From: Neobacillus niacini
GTDB lineage: Bacteria; Bacillota; Bacilli; Bacillales; Cytobacillaceae
Length of the DNA stretch: 64,000 nucleotides
Assembly (NCBI RefSeq): GCF_030817595.1
Contig: NZ_JAUSZN010000001.1
Coordinates: forward strand, 2,488,001-2,552,000
Direction of reading: 5' to 3'
Made by a program: the position numbers and the translations under genes. Below, in pieces: positions 18,267 through 26,055 of this stretch. Position 1 is the first letter of the stretch. The number at the start of each line of letters is the position of its first letter. The notes beneath the pieces are model-generated. The model did not search any database and was not told the DNA's origin. It saw only the letters and a program-made list of their open reading frames with translations.

Positions 18267-18305
18267 AGTATGACTCCTTTTGTCCTTTTTAGAGTTAAAT
18301 TCCTA

Positions 18306-19280
18306 TCATTCCTGATCTAATGCATATTTGGCAACGGATAGCGATGCCAAGTCGCCAACGCTTTCTTTTAATCCTGAAGGGACAATGGTGCAAACCTGTA
18401 ATGAATATGGAAGGGCTTCTTTTAGAAGTTCTTCCATTACGAATGGTTTTAACAATTCCTCCTGACGCAAATAAATACTCCCAATGACAATTCGTTCAGG
18501 ATTTAAAAGGTCTACTAATAACGCGAGACCACGGCCTAGTTTTTGGCCGACAATTTTATAAATTTGTTTTGCTAATGGATCACCGGCTTGAGCAGCTTCT
18601 GCCACTGTTTTGGCAGTAATGGATTCAACTTCATCTTGAGTTGAACAAATTTTTGTTTCTTTCCCTTGGCTATGCCATTCTGCGACCATACTTTGAGCGA
18701 GTCGTGCAATTCCTCCTCCACTGCAAAAGCCTTCAAACGATCCTGCTTTTCCATAACCAACTGGACCATTTTGTTCCAAGCGAATATGTCCTACTTCGCC
18801 TGCCATGTCATTGGTTCCGGAGTATAAACGTCCATCGAGAATAAGACCGGCTCCCATCCCGGTACCGAAAGTTAGAAAAACCATATTATTTGTATCTTTA
18901 CCTGCGCCCCATTTCCATTCCGCTAACGCACATGCATTTGCATCATTTTGCACCGCCGCCGGGACGTCAAAACGTTCACAGAGAGGTGTTATGACATCAA
19001 CATGGTCCCAGTTTGGCAAATTTGGCGGTGATAAGATTAAACCTTTTTTACTATCTAGCGGCCCGCCACAGCTAATGCCGATCGCAGTTAAAGTAAGATC
19101 GCTATGTTCCAATAATAATTTTTCTAATTGGTTTATCATTTGTAAAAGTGCTTCTTCAGGTGAATCAGGTGTAGGGAAACTTTGTTTAGCAATTAGCTGA
19201 ATTCCCTGTTCATCTTCAATACCTAATACAACTGCACACTTCGTACCACCAATATCTAACCCTGCGAGGACTGGTTTCAT
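18306..19280 (-). CDS. ROK-family sugar kinase lacking the usual zinc cysteines
   Basis: A 324-residue ROK protein without a DNA-binding domain, so a kinase rather than a repressor. The ATP motif Leu-Asp-Ile-Gly-Gly-Thr-Lys is at residues 8-14, the catalytic Gln-Asn-Asp-Ala-Asn near 108 and Gly-Thr-Gly-Met-Gly-Ala near 136. The zinc motif normally CxCGxxGC is replaced by Val-Gly-Tyr-Gly-Lys-Ala-Gly-Ser, so all three cysteines are absent although the preceding Gly-His is kept. The start codon overlaps the SIS gene stop (ATGA) and a GAGGAGG site precedes it. The likely role is phosphorylation of a hexose or N-acetylhexosamine freed by the glycosidases. Confidence 0.85.
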   Translation of the reverse strand: MKPVLAGLDIGGTKCAVVLGIEDEQGIQLIAKQSFPTPDSPEEALLQMINQLEKLLLEHSDLTLTAIGISCGGPLDSKKGLILSPPNLPNWDHVDVITPLCERFDVPAAVQNDANACALAEWKWGAGKDTNNMVFLTFGTGMGAGLILDGRLYSGTNDMAGEVGHIRLEQNGPVGYGKAGSFEGFCSGGGIARLAQSMVAEWHSQGKETKICSTQDEVESITAKTVAEAAQAGDPLAKQIYKIVGQKLGRGLALLVDLLNPERIVIGSIYLRQEELLKPFVMEELLKEALPYSLQVCTIVPSGLKESVGDLASLSVAKYALDQE

Positions 19281-19903
19281 GAAAAAAATTCCTCCTCAAT
19301 CATTACGCATAAAGCGTGATAAATAGGTAGATGTCTTTCTTGAATATCCGGTGTGGAATCATATGGAACGCAAATTGTAACATCACATAACTCCTTTAAG
19401 GCACCGCCGCTTTTTCCGGTAAGACCGACTGTGACTAAACCTAAAGCTTTTGCAACTTTGACGGCATGATTCACGTTACTAGAATTGCCGGAAGTACTAA
19501 AACCGATGAATACATCACCTGGTTTACCATAACCATAAACCTGTTGTGCAAATACCATATCTGGAGCTACATCATTAGCGAATGCTGTCATTAGAGCGGA
19601 ATGACTGACAAGTGAAATCGCAGGAAGAGCTCCTTGCAAATTTTCACTTAGGTAATCGTCTCCAGAAACAGCCTTTAATTTTTCTTTCATCTTCTGTGGG
19701 AGAGGACGTTTGGACATAAATCCTTTCATTAATTCGCCGACAACATGCTCACAATCAGCAGCACTTCCGCCATTACCTGCTAATAATAGCTTTCTACCAG
19801 ACTCATAAGCTTTTTTCATTTGTTCAAAAGCCGCTTCTATACTAGATTGACATTCTATCAATTCAGGATATTTCTGAAATAATCTTTCCAATTGTTTATT
19901 CAT
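19277..19903 (-). CDS. SIS-domain (GmhA-like) sugar-phosphate isomerase
   Basis: A 208-residue SIS protein close in layout to phosphoheptose isomerase GmhA. Gly-Asn-Gly-Gly-Ser-Ala-Ala-Asp-Cys-Glu-His near residue 45 forms the phosphate loop and active site, and Ser-Thr-Ser-Gly-Asn-Ser near 127 the second phosphate loop; Glu-Arg-His near 190 gives the catalytic histidine. The ATG at 19903 follows AGGGGAT; a longer reading to 19984 would overlap the kinase gene and has no ribosome site. It may interconvert ketose and aldose phosphates in the same pathway as the ROK kinase, with which it overlaps by 4 bp. A true heptose role is unlikely given the context. Confidence 0.82.
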   Translation of the reverse strand: MNKQLERLFQKYPELIECQSSIEAAFEQMKKAYESGRKLLLAGNGGSAADCEHVVGELMKGFMSKRPLPQKMKEKLKAVSGDDYLSENLQGALPAISLVSHSALMTAFANDVAPDMVFAQQVYGYGKPGDVFIGFSTSGNSSNVNHAVKVAKALGLVTVGLTGKSGGALKELCDVTICVPYDSTPDIQERHLPIYHALCVMIEEEFFS

Positions 19904-19931
19904 AACTACATCCCCTATTAAACCGTTAATG

Positions 19932-21206
19932 TTAAATTTCTTTAAGATGGTCGATTGCTTTTGCAAAGAAATCCTTACTTCCAAAACTGCCTGACTTTAA
20001 GACAAGCGCCTTTGCCGGTGTATTTAAACTAATACAGGATGGAAGACCTGGTTCGATTTCTTTCCATACAGTTAGACCTTCAATTCCCAGTTTGCTGCAT
20101 ACAGAAGCGGATGTTTCCCCGCCCGCTAATAACAAACGGTTTACATTGGCTCTTTTCAAGGTTTCATCCACAACAAATGCTAAGGAATCCGAAACAATTC
20201 TTGAAACAGTAGTATTTGAAACTCCTAGCTTTGCTCCCAGTTGTTTTGTTTCATTGACAATTTCCTGCGTGTTTGAAGAGTGAACAAGCACATCTTGCCC
20301 TTCTTTTAGTAATGAAACCAGATTTAAAACAAGATCTTTTAAATGTGATTCTTTTTGATCTGTCAATAAAAGAGGTGATTTCATTTCAAAAATGGGAAGG
20401 CCTCTGCCCTTCATCTCTTCTACTTGACTAAAGGTCTGAGGCATTAAACTGCCTGCTGCACATAGGACCCCTGTTTCCAATTTGGGAATAGTAAGTGTTC
20501 GTTCTTCCTTTGGACTTTTATTCATAACATGTGCAAGTTCTTCTGCAATTCCGGATGCACCGCAAATAATTGGCTCATGCTTAATTGCTTCCGCTATTTT
20601 TCGTAATGATTCCTGGTCCCTCACATCAAGGATTAAATAATTACAATCTGATTTCATCCGCTCTAATTCTTGTTTTATCTTTTCACTGCCCTGGTCAATG
20701 ATATCAATATCGACCCTTGCAACCTTTCGTTTTGTTTGTGCTTGTAATATCTCAACCAGGTCAGAATGGAGCATTGGATGTACTGGATCATTACGAAACT
20801 CTGACTCTGATAAAATGGTTCCTCGAACATAATGATGACCATACAGCGTTGTTCTTCCGTTTTTAGGAAAACCTAAAACGACAACGGCAAATTCACTTTC
20901 TAACGCATCTAACATAGCATCAAATTCGGGACCAATATTTCCCCTAAAAACGGAACATGTTTTATTGAAAAATTGAGTGCAGCCAAGAGCTTGTAAGCTC
21001 TTGGTGCTGGTGAATACTTTCTTATATGCTTCCTCTCCCTGATCGAGCCGGGAATTGGTATCAATTATCAAAACATCTGGTGGGAACGTTCCCGTTTTTT
21101 CGTGTGAAATGGGATGGGGATAAACATCTGCCCGCCATTCTGCTTTTGCATACATGATTCCGATATCATTTGCACCAGTAATATCATCCGCTACAATACC
21201 AATCAA
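19932..21206 (-). CDS. Four-carbon acid sugar kinase family protein (DUF1537/OtnK-like)
   Basis: About 424 residues. The N-terminal signature Val-Ala-Asp-Asp-Ile-Thr-Gly-Ala-Asn-Asp is at residues 4-13, and the C-terminal nucleotide-binding Leu-Ala-Gly-Gly-Glu-Thr-Ser-Ala lies near 365. Known members (OtnK, DtnK, LtnK) phosphorylate tetronates or 3-oxo-tetronates. TTG at 21206 is taken as start: GGAGG lies eight bases upstream, and TTGA overlaps the stop of the class II aldolase gene. GTG at 21215 overlaps the ribosome site. In known pathways the kinase acts with an aldolase-family decarboxylase such as the one immediately upstream. Two palindromes lie inside the gene (20983-21004; 21082-21093). 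Confidence 0.87.
   Translation of the reverse strand: MIGIVADDITGANDIGIMYAKAEWRADVYPHPISHEKTGTFPPDVLIIDTNSRLDQGEEAYKKVFTSTKSLQALGCTQFFNKTCSVFRGNIGPEFDAMLDALESEFAVVVLGFPKNGRTTLYGHHYVRGTILSESEFRNDPVHPMLHSDLVEILQAQTKRKVARVDIDIIDQGSEKIKQELERMKSDCNYLILDVRDQESLRKIAEAIKHEPIICGASGIAEELAHVMNKSPKEERTLTIPKLETGVLCAAGSLMPQTFSQVEEMKGRGLPIFEMKSPLLLTDQKESHLKDLVLNLVSLLKEGQDVLVHSSNTQEIVNETKQLGAKLGVSNTTVSRIVSDSLAFVVDETLKRANVNRLLLAGGETSASVCSKLGIEGLTVWKEIEPGLPSCISLNTPAKALVLKSGSFGSKDFFAKAIDHLKEI
20983..21004. repeat. Inverted repeat inside the DUF1537 kinase gene
   Basis: CCAAGAGCTT (20983-20992) and AAGCTCTTGG (20995-21004) are perfect reverse complements separated by two bases, about 80 bp downstream (in gene direction) of the intragenic operator copy. 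It encodes Lys-Ser-Leu-Gln-Ala-Leu-Gly. Confidence 0.6.
21082..21093. promoter_or_regulatory. Intragenic copy of the LacI-type operator
   Basis: A perfect GGGAACGTTCCC inside the DUF1537 kinase coding sequence (read as Gly-Thr-Phe-Pro). The flanks TGGGAACGTTCCCGTTTTT match the upstream site at 34209 over 19 bases. It may be a functional internal site or a chance match. Confidence 0.45.
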
Positions 21207-21871
21207 TTCTCCCACCTCCGTCTCGGCTTATAACCCGCCTCATTAAGAAAACTTTTTACAACATCCTCCGGCAGCTCTTGAAGGTCAATTCCTGCATTAC
21301 GGGAGATGATGAGCATTTTACAAGCCATTTCCAATGTTTGTAATGCCATTTTCGCTTCTTTTAATGATGTATCATAAACAAGCACACCATGATTTTCCAA
21401 CAATAAGATATTAGCCTTATGTGCCTTCTCTCTTACAAGTTCACCTAAATCAATTGAGCCAGGATGTGCATATGGAACACGTTCAACCCGCTCTAAATAA
21501 TACATGCTCTCAATAAACCAATCTGAAGGAATATCTATATTCGTGGCCGCCATCATCGTGCTATATAATGGTGAAGCATGTAATACTGCACCTATTTCTG
21601 GACGGGTTTCATAAATGGCACGATGCATTGGAACCTCTTTGGAAGGTTTCCGTTCTCCGATGATACTCCCACCAATATCCAAAGAGCATTCTGCAAAATC
21701 TTCTAAATCTAAATCTCCAAGATAAGTTCCACTTGCAGTAATGAGAAATGAATTTTCCTCCGTTTTTGCACTGATATTCCCTGAATTCCCCCAGGCTAGC
21801 TCATACTGCATCATATATTTTCCAGTATCTTGTAAATTCCTTTTCAACTCTAGTTTTTTATCGTAAACCAT
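21203..21871 (-). CDS. Class II aldolase/adducin family protein
   Basis: A 222-residue protein of the fuculose-phosphate aldolase/OtnC family. Visible motifs are Ala-Trp-Gly-Asn-Ser-Gly-Asn-Ile-Ser near residue 26, Thr-Ala-Ser-Gly-Thr near 45, the base Glu in Ser-Lys-Glu-Val-Pro-Met-His near 79 and Glu-Asn-His-Gly-Val near 158. The metal HxH pair, usually His-Thr-His, reads His-Ala-Ser, so one zinc ligand is missing. Beside the DUF1537 kinase it would be expected to act as a 3-oxo-tetronate-4-phosphate decarboxylase or an aldolase; loss of the ligand leaves activity uncertain. It starts 2 bp after the GH38 stop and overlaps the kinase by 4 bp. Confidence 0.85.
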   Translation of the reverse strand: MVYDKKLELKRNLQDTGKYMMQYELAWGNSGNISAKTEENSFLITASGTYLGDLDLEDFAECSLDIGGSIIGERKPSKEVPMHRAIYETRPEIGAVLHASPLYSTMMAATNIDIPSDWFIESMYYLERVERVPYAHPGSIDLGELVREKAHKANILLLENHGVLVYDTSLKEAKMALQTLEMACKMLIISRNAGIDLQELPEDVVKSFLNEAGYKPRRRWEN

Positions 21872-21873
21872 TT

Positions 21874-24300
21874 CTACTCATCCCATTCAATCAAATTCGT
21901 TTCTTTAATTTGCTTGTCAGCCTCTTTTGGAATGCGGAAAGTTTTAATTTCTGAAGGTTTGAATACGGTTGTGAATGAACGATTAAATTTCGGCAGGTTG
22001 ATTTCTACTTCTGTTTCAACTTTATGAGTTTCATAGAGGCGAATAATTAAATCATCATTGTCCTCTGCTTTCTTAATCGCACTGACAAGGACATTATCTG
22101 CTTTCACTTGCACATATGAATCTACCTGTGGAAGCGATCCTTTATGGAATGTTTCGATAATGGAAATTGGTTTACAGTTTAATTCAGCTGCTTTTTTTAC
22201 TGTTTCACTCTCTTCCCAACTGCCCTCATGTGGCAGAATTGTATATTCAAACCGTTGAATACCATGGTCAATAAAGGTATACTCTCCGTCCTCTTCAGGA
22301 ACTAACGGATCATGATGAGCGTAGATTGGACTTCTCAATACGGTTAACGCCAACTCTTTGTTATGAATGCTGTAACTGTATTTTGCATCATTTAGCAGGC
22401 TGACCCCATATAACCCTTCATGGTTTTCACGAACGCCTGTTACATCAACCCAGCTTAGACCTGGTTCTTCCTCCCCATTATGCTCACGCTCAATCGTTCC
22501 ATAAGGTATCTCATACGTTTGTTTTCTAAAAATTGCATTGACAGGGAAAACAAGCTTAAGCATTTTGAATTGTTCGCGCCAGTCAACCGTTACCTTTACA
22601 TCAATTTGGTCTTTTTCTCGGTACATTGTAAAATCTTGAATCAAAATGGAGCGTCCATATACGCTCTTTACACGAATAACAGATTTCACCGGACCATGTT
22701 CTGCTAAATAAATCTTTGCCGCTTTAAATTCCCCGGCAATATCATTAAAGTGGAGTTTATTATGGCTCCATGTATCGGATTTGTCTTCTATCACAACCGG
22801 TTTTGCCGCAGGCCCTAAGAATACTTCATGTTCAATCCGCTTGTCATATAAACTCTTAATCCACCCAGTTTCAGAATCAAATTCGATTTTAAAGCGATCA
22901 TTTTCCATCGAAAATTGGCTAGCTTGAATTGGTTCACCAACAGGGGTAACGCTATTTAACTCGGTATAGATTTTATAAACACGGTAGCCCATTGCTGGTA
23001 AATCGGCCAGGAAGTTTAAACGGTAACGTCCTCCAGAAGTTGCTTGTGACTGTATTGTTTGAAATGGGACAGCTTTTCCTTGGTCATCAACTAATACAGA
23101 TGTCTGCTTAATTCCTCCAATTTCAATTTCTACATTTGCCTTTGTTTCCCAAGCATGCGGATTAAATACGACAATTGGTCTCATTCTCTCATCTTGTTCA
23201 ATATCAATTCTCCATGAAATTGACTGAATCGCATTATTTAGTGCACGATCCGCAATGGCTAATGATTCGCCATATAAATTACGCGCATCTTCATAAGCTG
23301 GCTCAATACTAGTTCCTGCTAAAATATCATGGAATTGATTAAATAATACATTTTTCCATGCACGGTTAAATTCAGTTGGGTACGGTTGCCCTGTTAACCA
23401 AAATGCAAGAGCTGCATATTTTTCCGCTGTCATTAACATATTTTCTGCTTTGCGGTTATATTGCTTTACAGCAGAATGTGCTGCATAACAGCCGCTTGCA
23501 TGGTGCTGAAGATCATCATGCACTACTGGTAATTCTTTATTATTTTTCACTTTTTCAAAATACTGTTCAGGTGATGAGAAAACCAAATTTGGAAGATTGT
23601 CGTCCTCGTTTAATCGATAAATACTTTCGATATTTTCTTTGGTCGGACCACCACCGTGGTTTCCTACACCATAGAAAATCATTAAGTCATCAACATTGCC
23701 CTTGAATTCAGTTTTACATCGATCGACAATTCGATCTAACGCTTTTCCCCATGAATTGTATTCATACATAATTCGGAAAGCCAATACCCGTGTTCCATCA
23801 TCTGATTCCCACCAGAAAAGCTTACTTGGAAGTCCTTTTTCATTTGGCGCCGGGCGCATAAACACATAAGAGTCCATTCCGCTTTTCTTTAGGATCTGTG
23901 GAAGCATTCCGTGATGGCCAAAGCTATCCACATTATAACCAACCTTTGCCGTTACCCCGAATTTCTCCTGAAAGTAGCGCTGTCCAAACAATCCTTGACG
24001 AACAAAAGATTCACCATTTGGGATATTGCAATCTGGCTGAATCCACCAACCGCCAACGATTCTCCATCGTCCTTCTTGAATCCGCTCTTTGATTTCAGCA
24101 AACATTTCCGGGTCATTCTCTTCTACCCATTCATACATCGCTGCAGAACTAGATGTAAAAATGAAATCTTCATATTCCTTCATTCGATCGAGTGCCGACC
24201 GGAAAGTTGCTTTTGTTTCTTGGAATCCTTCTTGCCATTGCCAAAGCCATACTGGATCTAAATGAGCATTACCAATCATATGGAACGTTTTATCCTTCAT
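21874..24300 (-). CDS. Family 38 glycoside hydrolase (alpha-mannosidase), first copy
   Basis: An 808-residue GH38 enzyme. The zinc site begins Gly-Asn-Ala-His-Leu-Asp-Pro-Val-Trp (His13, Asp15). The nucleophile Asp125 lies in Asn-Val-Asp-Ser-Phe-Gly-His, and the beta-sandwich domains follow from about residue 380. No signal peptide, so it trims alpha-mannose from imported glycans in the cytosol. ATG at 24300 is preferred; GTG at 24309 lies in the ribosome site. It is between the FBA-type aldolase and the class II aldolase. A paralogue at 36578-39028 keeps the same N-terminal and active-site sequence. Mannose linkage specificity cannot be told from sequence. Confidence 0.93.
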   Translation of the reverse strand: MKDKTFHMIGNAHLDPVWLWQWQEGFQETKATFRSALDRMKEYEDFIFTSSSAAMYEWVEENDPEMFAEIKERIQEGRWRIVGGWWIQPDCNIPNGESFVRQGLFGQRYFQEKFGVTAKVGYNVDSFGHHGMLPQILKKSGMDSYVFMRPAPNEKGLPSKLFWWESDDGTRVLAFRIMYEYNSWGKALDRIVDRCKTEFKGNVDDLMIFYGVGNHGGGPTKENIESIYRLNEDDNLPNLVFSSPEQYFEKVKNNKELPVVHDDLQHHASGCYAAHSAVKQYNRKAENMLMTAEKYAALAFWLTGQPYPTEFNRAWKNVLFNQFHDILAGTSIEPAYEDARNLYGESLAIADRALNNAIQSISWRIDIEQDERMRPIVVFNPHAWETKANVEIEIGGIKQTSVLVDDQGKAVPFQTIQSQATSGGRYRLNFLADLPAMGYRVYKIYTELNSVTPVGEPIQASQFSMENDRFKIEFDSETGWIKSLYDKRIEHEVFLGPAAKPVVIEDKSDTWSHNKLHFNDIAGEFKAAKIYLAEHGPVKSVIRVKSVYGRSILIQDFTMYREKDQIDVKVTVDWREQFKMLKLVFPVNAIFRKQTYEIPYGTIEREHNGEEEPGLSWVDVTGVRENHEGLYGVSLLNDAKYSYSIHNKELALTVLRSPIYAHHDPLVPEEDGEYTFIDHGIQRFEYTILPHEGSWEESETVKKAAELNCKPISIIETFHKGSLPQVDSYVQVKADNVLVSAIKKAEDNDDLIIRLYETHKVETEVEINLPKFNRSFTTVFKPSEIKTFRIPKEADKQIKETNLIEWDE

Positions 24301-24323
24301 ATACTCCACCCCTTGTACACTCG

Positions 24324-25241
24324 TTATTGATTAAAATGATTTGATTTGTTTGCACTTAGTAAAAAGTCGTTTATTTTTTCTGATACTGTAGTCTCAACTG
24401 CATCTTGGCCAACTGTAAGTAGATCTGATGATAATTGGCTGCATTCCACATTCGTCATTCTTTCTTCTCGGCCAAGTGCTTTTAGTAGTGAAAGCTCGAG
24501 ATCAGTTGCAATATTAACTTTACTTACACCGCCAGTTGGCAATTGGAAGGCTTTTTGTACCATTTCACTTGGCACCCCAGAACCGCCATGAAGGACAAGA
24601 TGTACTGAAGTTAATTCCCTAATAGCCTTTAAACGATCATAGTCAACCTTTGGTTCACGTACCAAGTACACGCCATGTGCAGTTCCACATGATACCGCTA
24701 AGGCATCTACACTTGTTTGCTTTACAAATTCAGCCGCTTCCACTGGATCTGTATACAATTCTTCATCTTTATCTGTTTCGATAAAATCAGTTGTCCCAAT
24801 CATCCCAAGTTCCGCTTCTACAGAAACGCCATTAGCATGTGCATATTCCACTACTTCTTTTGTGATCGCAACATTTTCATCGAAAGGTCTTTCAGATGCA
24901 TCAATCATAACCGATGTAAACCCAGCTTCAATTGCATCCTTAATTACTTGAAGCTCCTTAGTGTGATCAAGGTGTAATACAACCGGCACTGAAATTGCTA
25001 ATTCCTCTACTTGTTTATAGAACTCTTCGGCAAATTCAAAAGGAGTGATTCCATATCGTTCAAGTTCTTTTTGAGAGATTTGTACAATGATAGGTGATTC
25101 ATTTTTTTGTCCTGCTTTTAAAACTGGTTTAATCATTGCAGTATAACGGGGTGAAAATGATCCTGTTGCATATTGGAATTTCTCCGCCATTTGCAAAGCT
25201 TCTGTTAAGGAGATTATATTTTTTGGTTTAAGTTGATTCAT
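24324..25241 (-). CDS. Class II fructose-bisphosphate aldolase family protein
   Basis: A 305-residue zinc aldolase. Ligands and substrate residues appear as Leu-His-Leu-Asp-His near residue 90, Glu-Ala-Glu-Leu-Gly near 138, Gly-Thr-Ala-His-Gly-Val-Tyr near 188, Leu-His-Gly-Gly-Ser-Gly near 217 and Asn-Ile-Ala-Thr-Asp near 242. It cleaves a ketose bisphosphate into dihydroxyacetone phosphate and an aldehyde; whether fructose-, tagatose- or another ketose is used is unclear. ATG at 25241 is nine bases after AGGA, better than the ATG at 25250. Within the operon it could finish the path started by the SIS isomerase and a kinase. Confidence 0.88.
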   Translation of the reverse strand: MNQLKPKNIISLTEALQMAEKFQYATGSFSPRYTAMIKPVLKAGQKNESPIIVQISQKELERYGITPFEFAEEFYKQVEELAISVPVVLHLDHTKELQVIKDAIEAGFTSVMIDASERPFDENVAITKEVVEYAHANGVSVEAELGMIGTTDFIETDKDEELYTDPVEAAEFVKQTSVDALAVSCGTAHGVYLVREPKVDYDRLKAIRELTSVHLVLHGGSGVPSEMVQKAFQLPTGGVSKVNIATDLELSLLKALGREERMTNVECSQLSSDLLTVGQDAVETTVSEKINDFLLSANKSNHFNQ

Positions 25242-25298
25242 GACTATCATTCCTACTTTCTACTAATGTTGGTATGTGTTTTGTAAAATGCTAACCTA

Positions 25299-25955
25299 TT
25301 ATTTTAGCAATGTACGTTTAACTGCTTCCATTCCTAATTCAGGACTTGTTACAAATTGTTTCTGTTCATCAGGCGCAAAGGTTGAAACAACCCTTGCCAT
25401 GGAAGCTTGTGCGAGAACTACGATATCCACTTTTTTCGCTAGGTCACATAATGCAACTGCAAGGTCTGCATCATGTCCTTCTTTATCATTTGCTAGTAAT
25501 TTCTGATAAGCGGAGGCTACAAGAATAGGTTCAAATTCGACTGTTTTCTGTTTTTCTGCTGCCTTTTGTTTTAGCAACTCAAGTGTAGGTTTTAATGTGG
25601 TTTCTAAAGTAGCGGCAACACCAATTTTTGTTGAAGCGTTCACAGCATATTCAGCCATTGCATCATCAATCCGTACAATAGGCGTTGAAATCTTAGGCTG
25701 AGTTATCCTAACAAGTTCACCAATAGAAGAACAGGCATTTAAAATACATTCTGCACCAAGCTGCTCGGCAACTTTAGCATAACTTCCCCAGCGCTCAGCA
25801 ACATCTTCGATATCCCCCCCATTTTTTTCTAATTGCGGGAGGATGGAATCATCCACTAAATTTATAATTTCACATTCTCCAACTATATTTTTCGCTAACT
25901 CTTTTAATGGCTCAATCGTGACAGGAGTTGTATGTATTATCGCTAGTTTTTTCAT
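25299..25955 (-). CDS. Aspartate/glutamate racemase-family protein
   Basis: A 218-residue protein of the Asp/Glu/hydantoin racemase superfamily. The first catalytic cysteine sits in Asn-Ala-Cys-Ser-Ser-Ile-Gly near residue 75. The second half has Val-Leu-Ala-Gln-Ala-Ser-Met-Ala in place of a second cysteine loop, so a classical two-cysteine racemase mechanism is doubtful. It starts behind AGGGGAA. An amino-acid racemase would be out of place in a sugar operon. Relatives in this superfamily also work on decarboxylation or isomerisation of small acids, which would suit an oxidised-sugar branch, but that is inference. Confidence 0.72.
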   Translation of the reverse strand: MKKLAIIHTTPVTIEPLKELAKNIVGECEIINLVDDSILPQLEKNGGDIEDVAERWGSYAKVAEQLGAECILNACSSIGELVRITQPKISTPIVRIDDAMAEYAVNASTKIGVAATLETTLKPTLELLKQKAAEKQKTVEFEPILVASAYQKLLANDKEGHDADLAVALCDLAKKVDIVVLAQASMARVVSTFAPDEQKQFVTSPELGMEAVKRTLLK

Positions 25956-26055
25956 ACTGTTATTCCCCTTCCTTAAATTGCACATGCAAATATTTCATAA
26001 ATACAATTAACCATCTGGTAGTGCCCAAGCCCAAGATGGTTAATTGAATTTTAAA

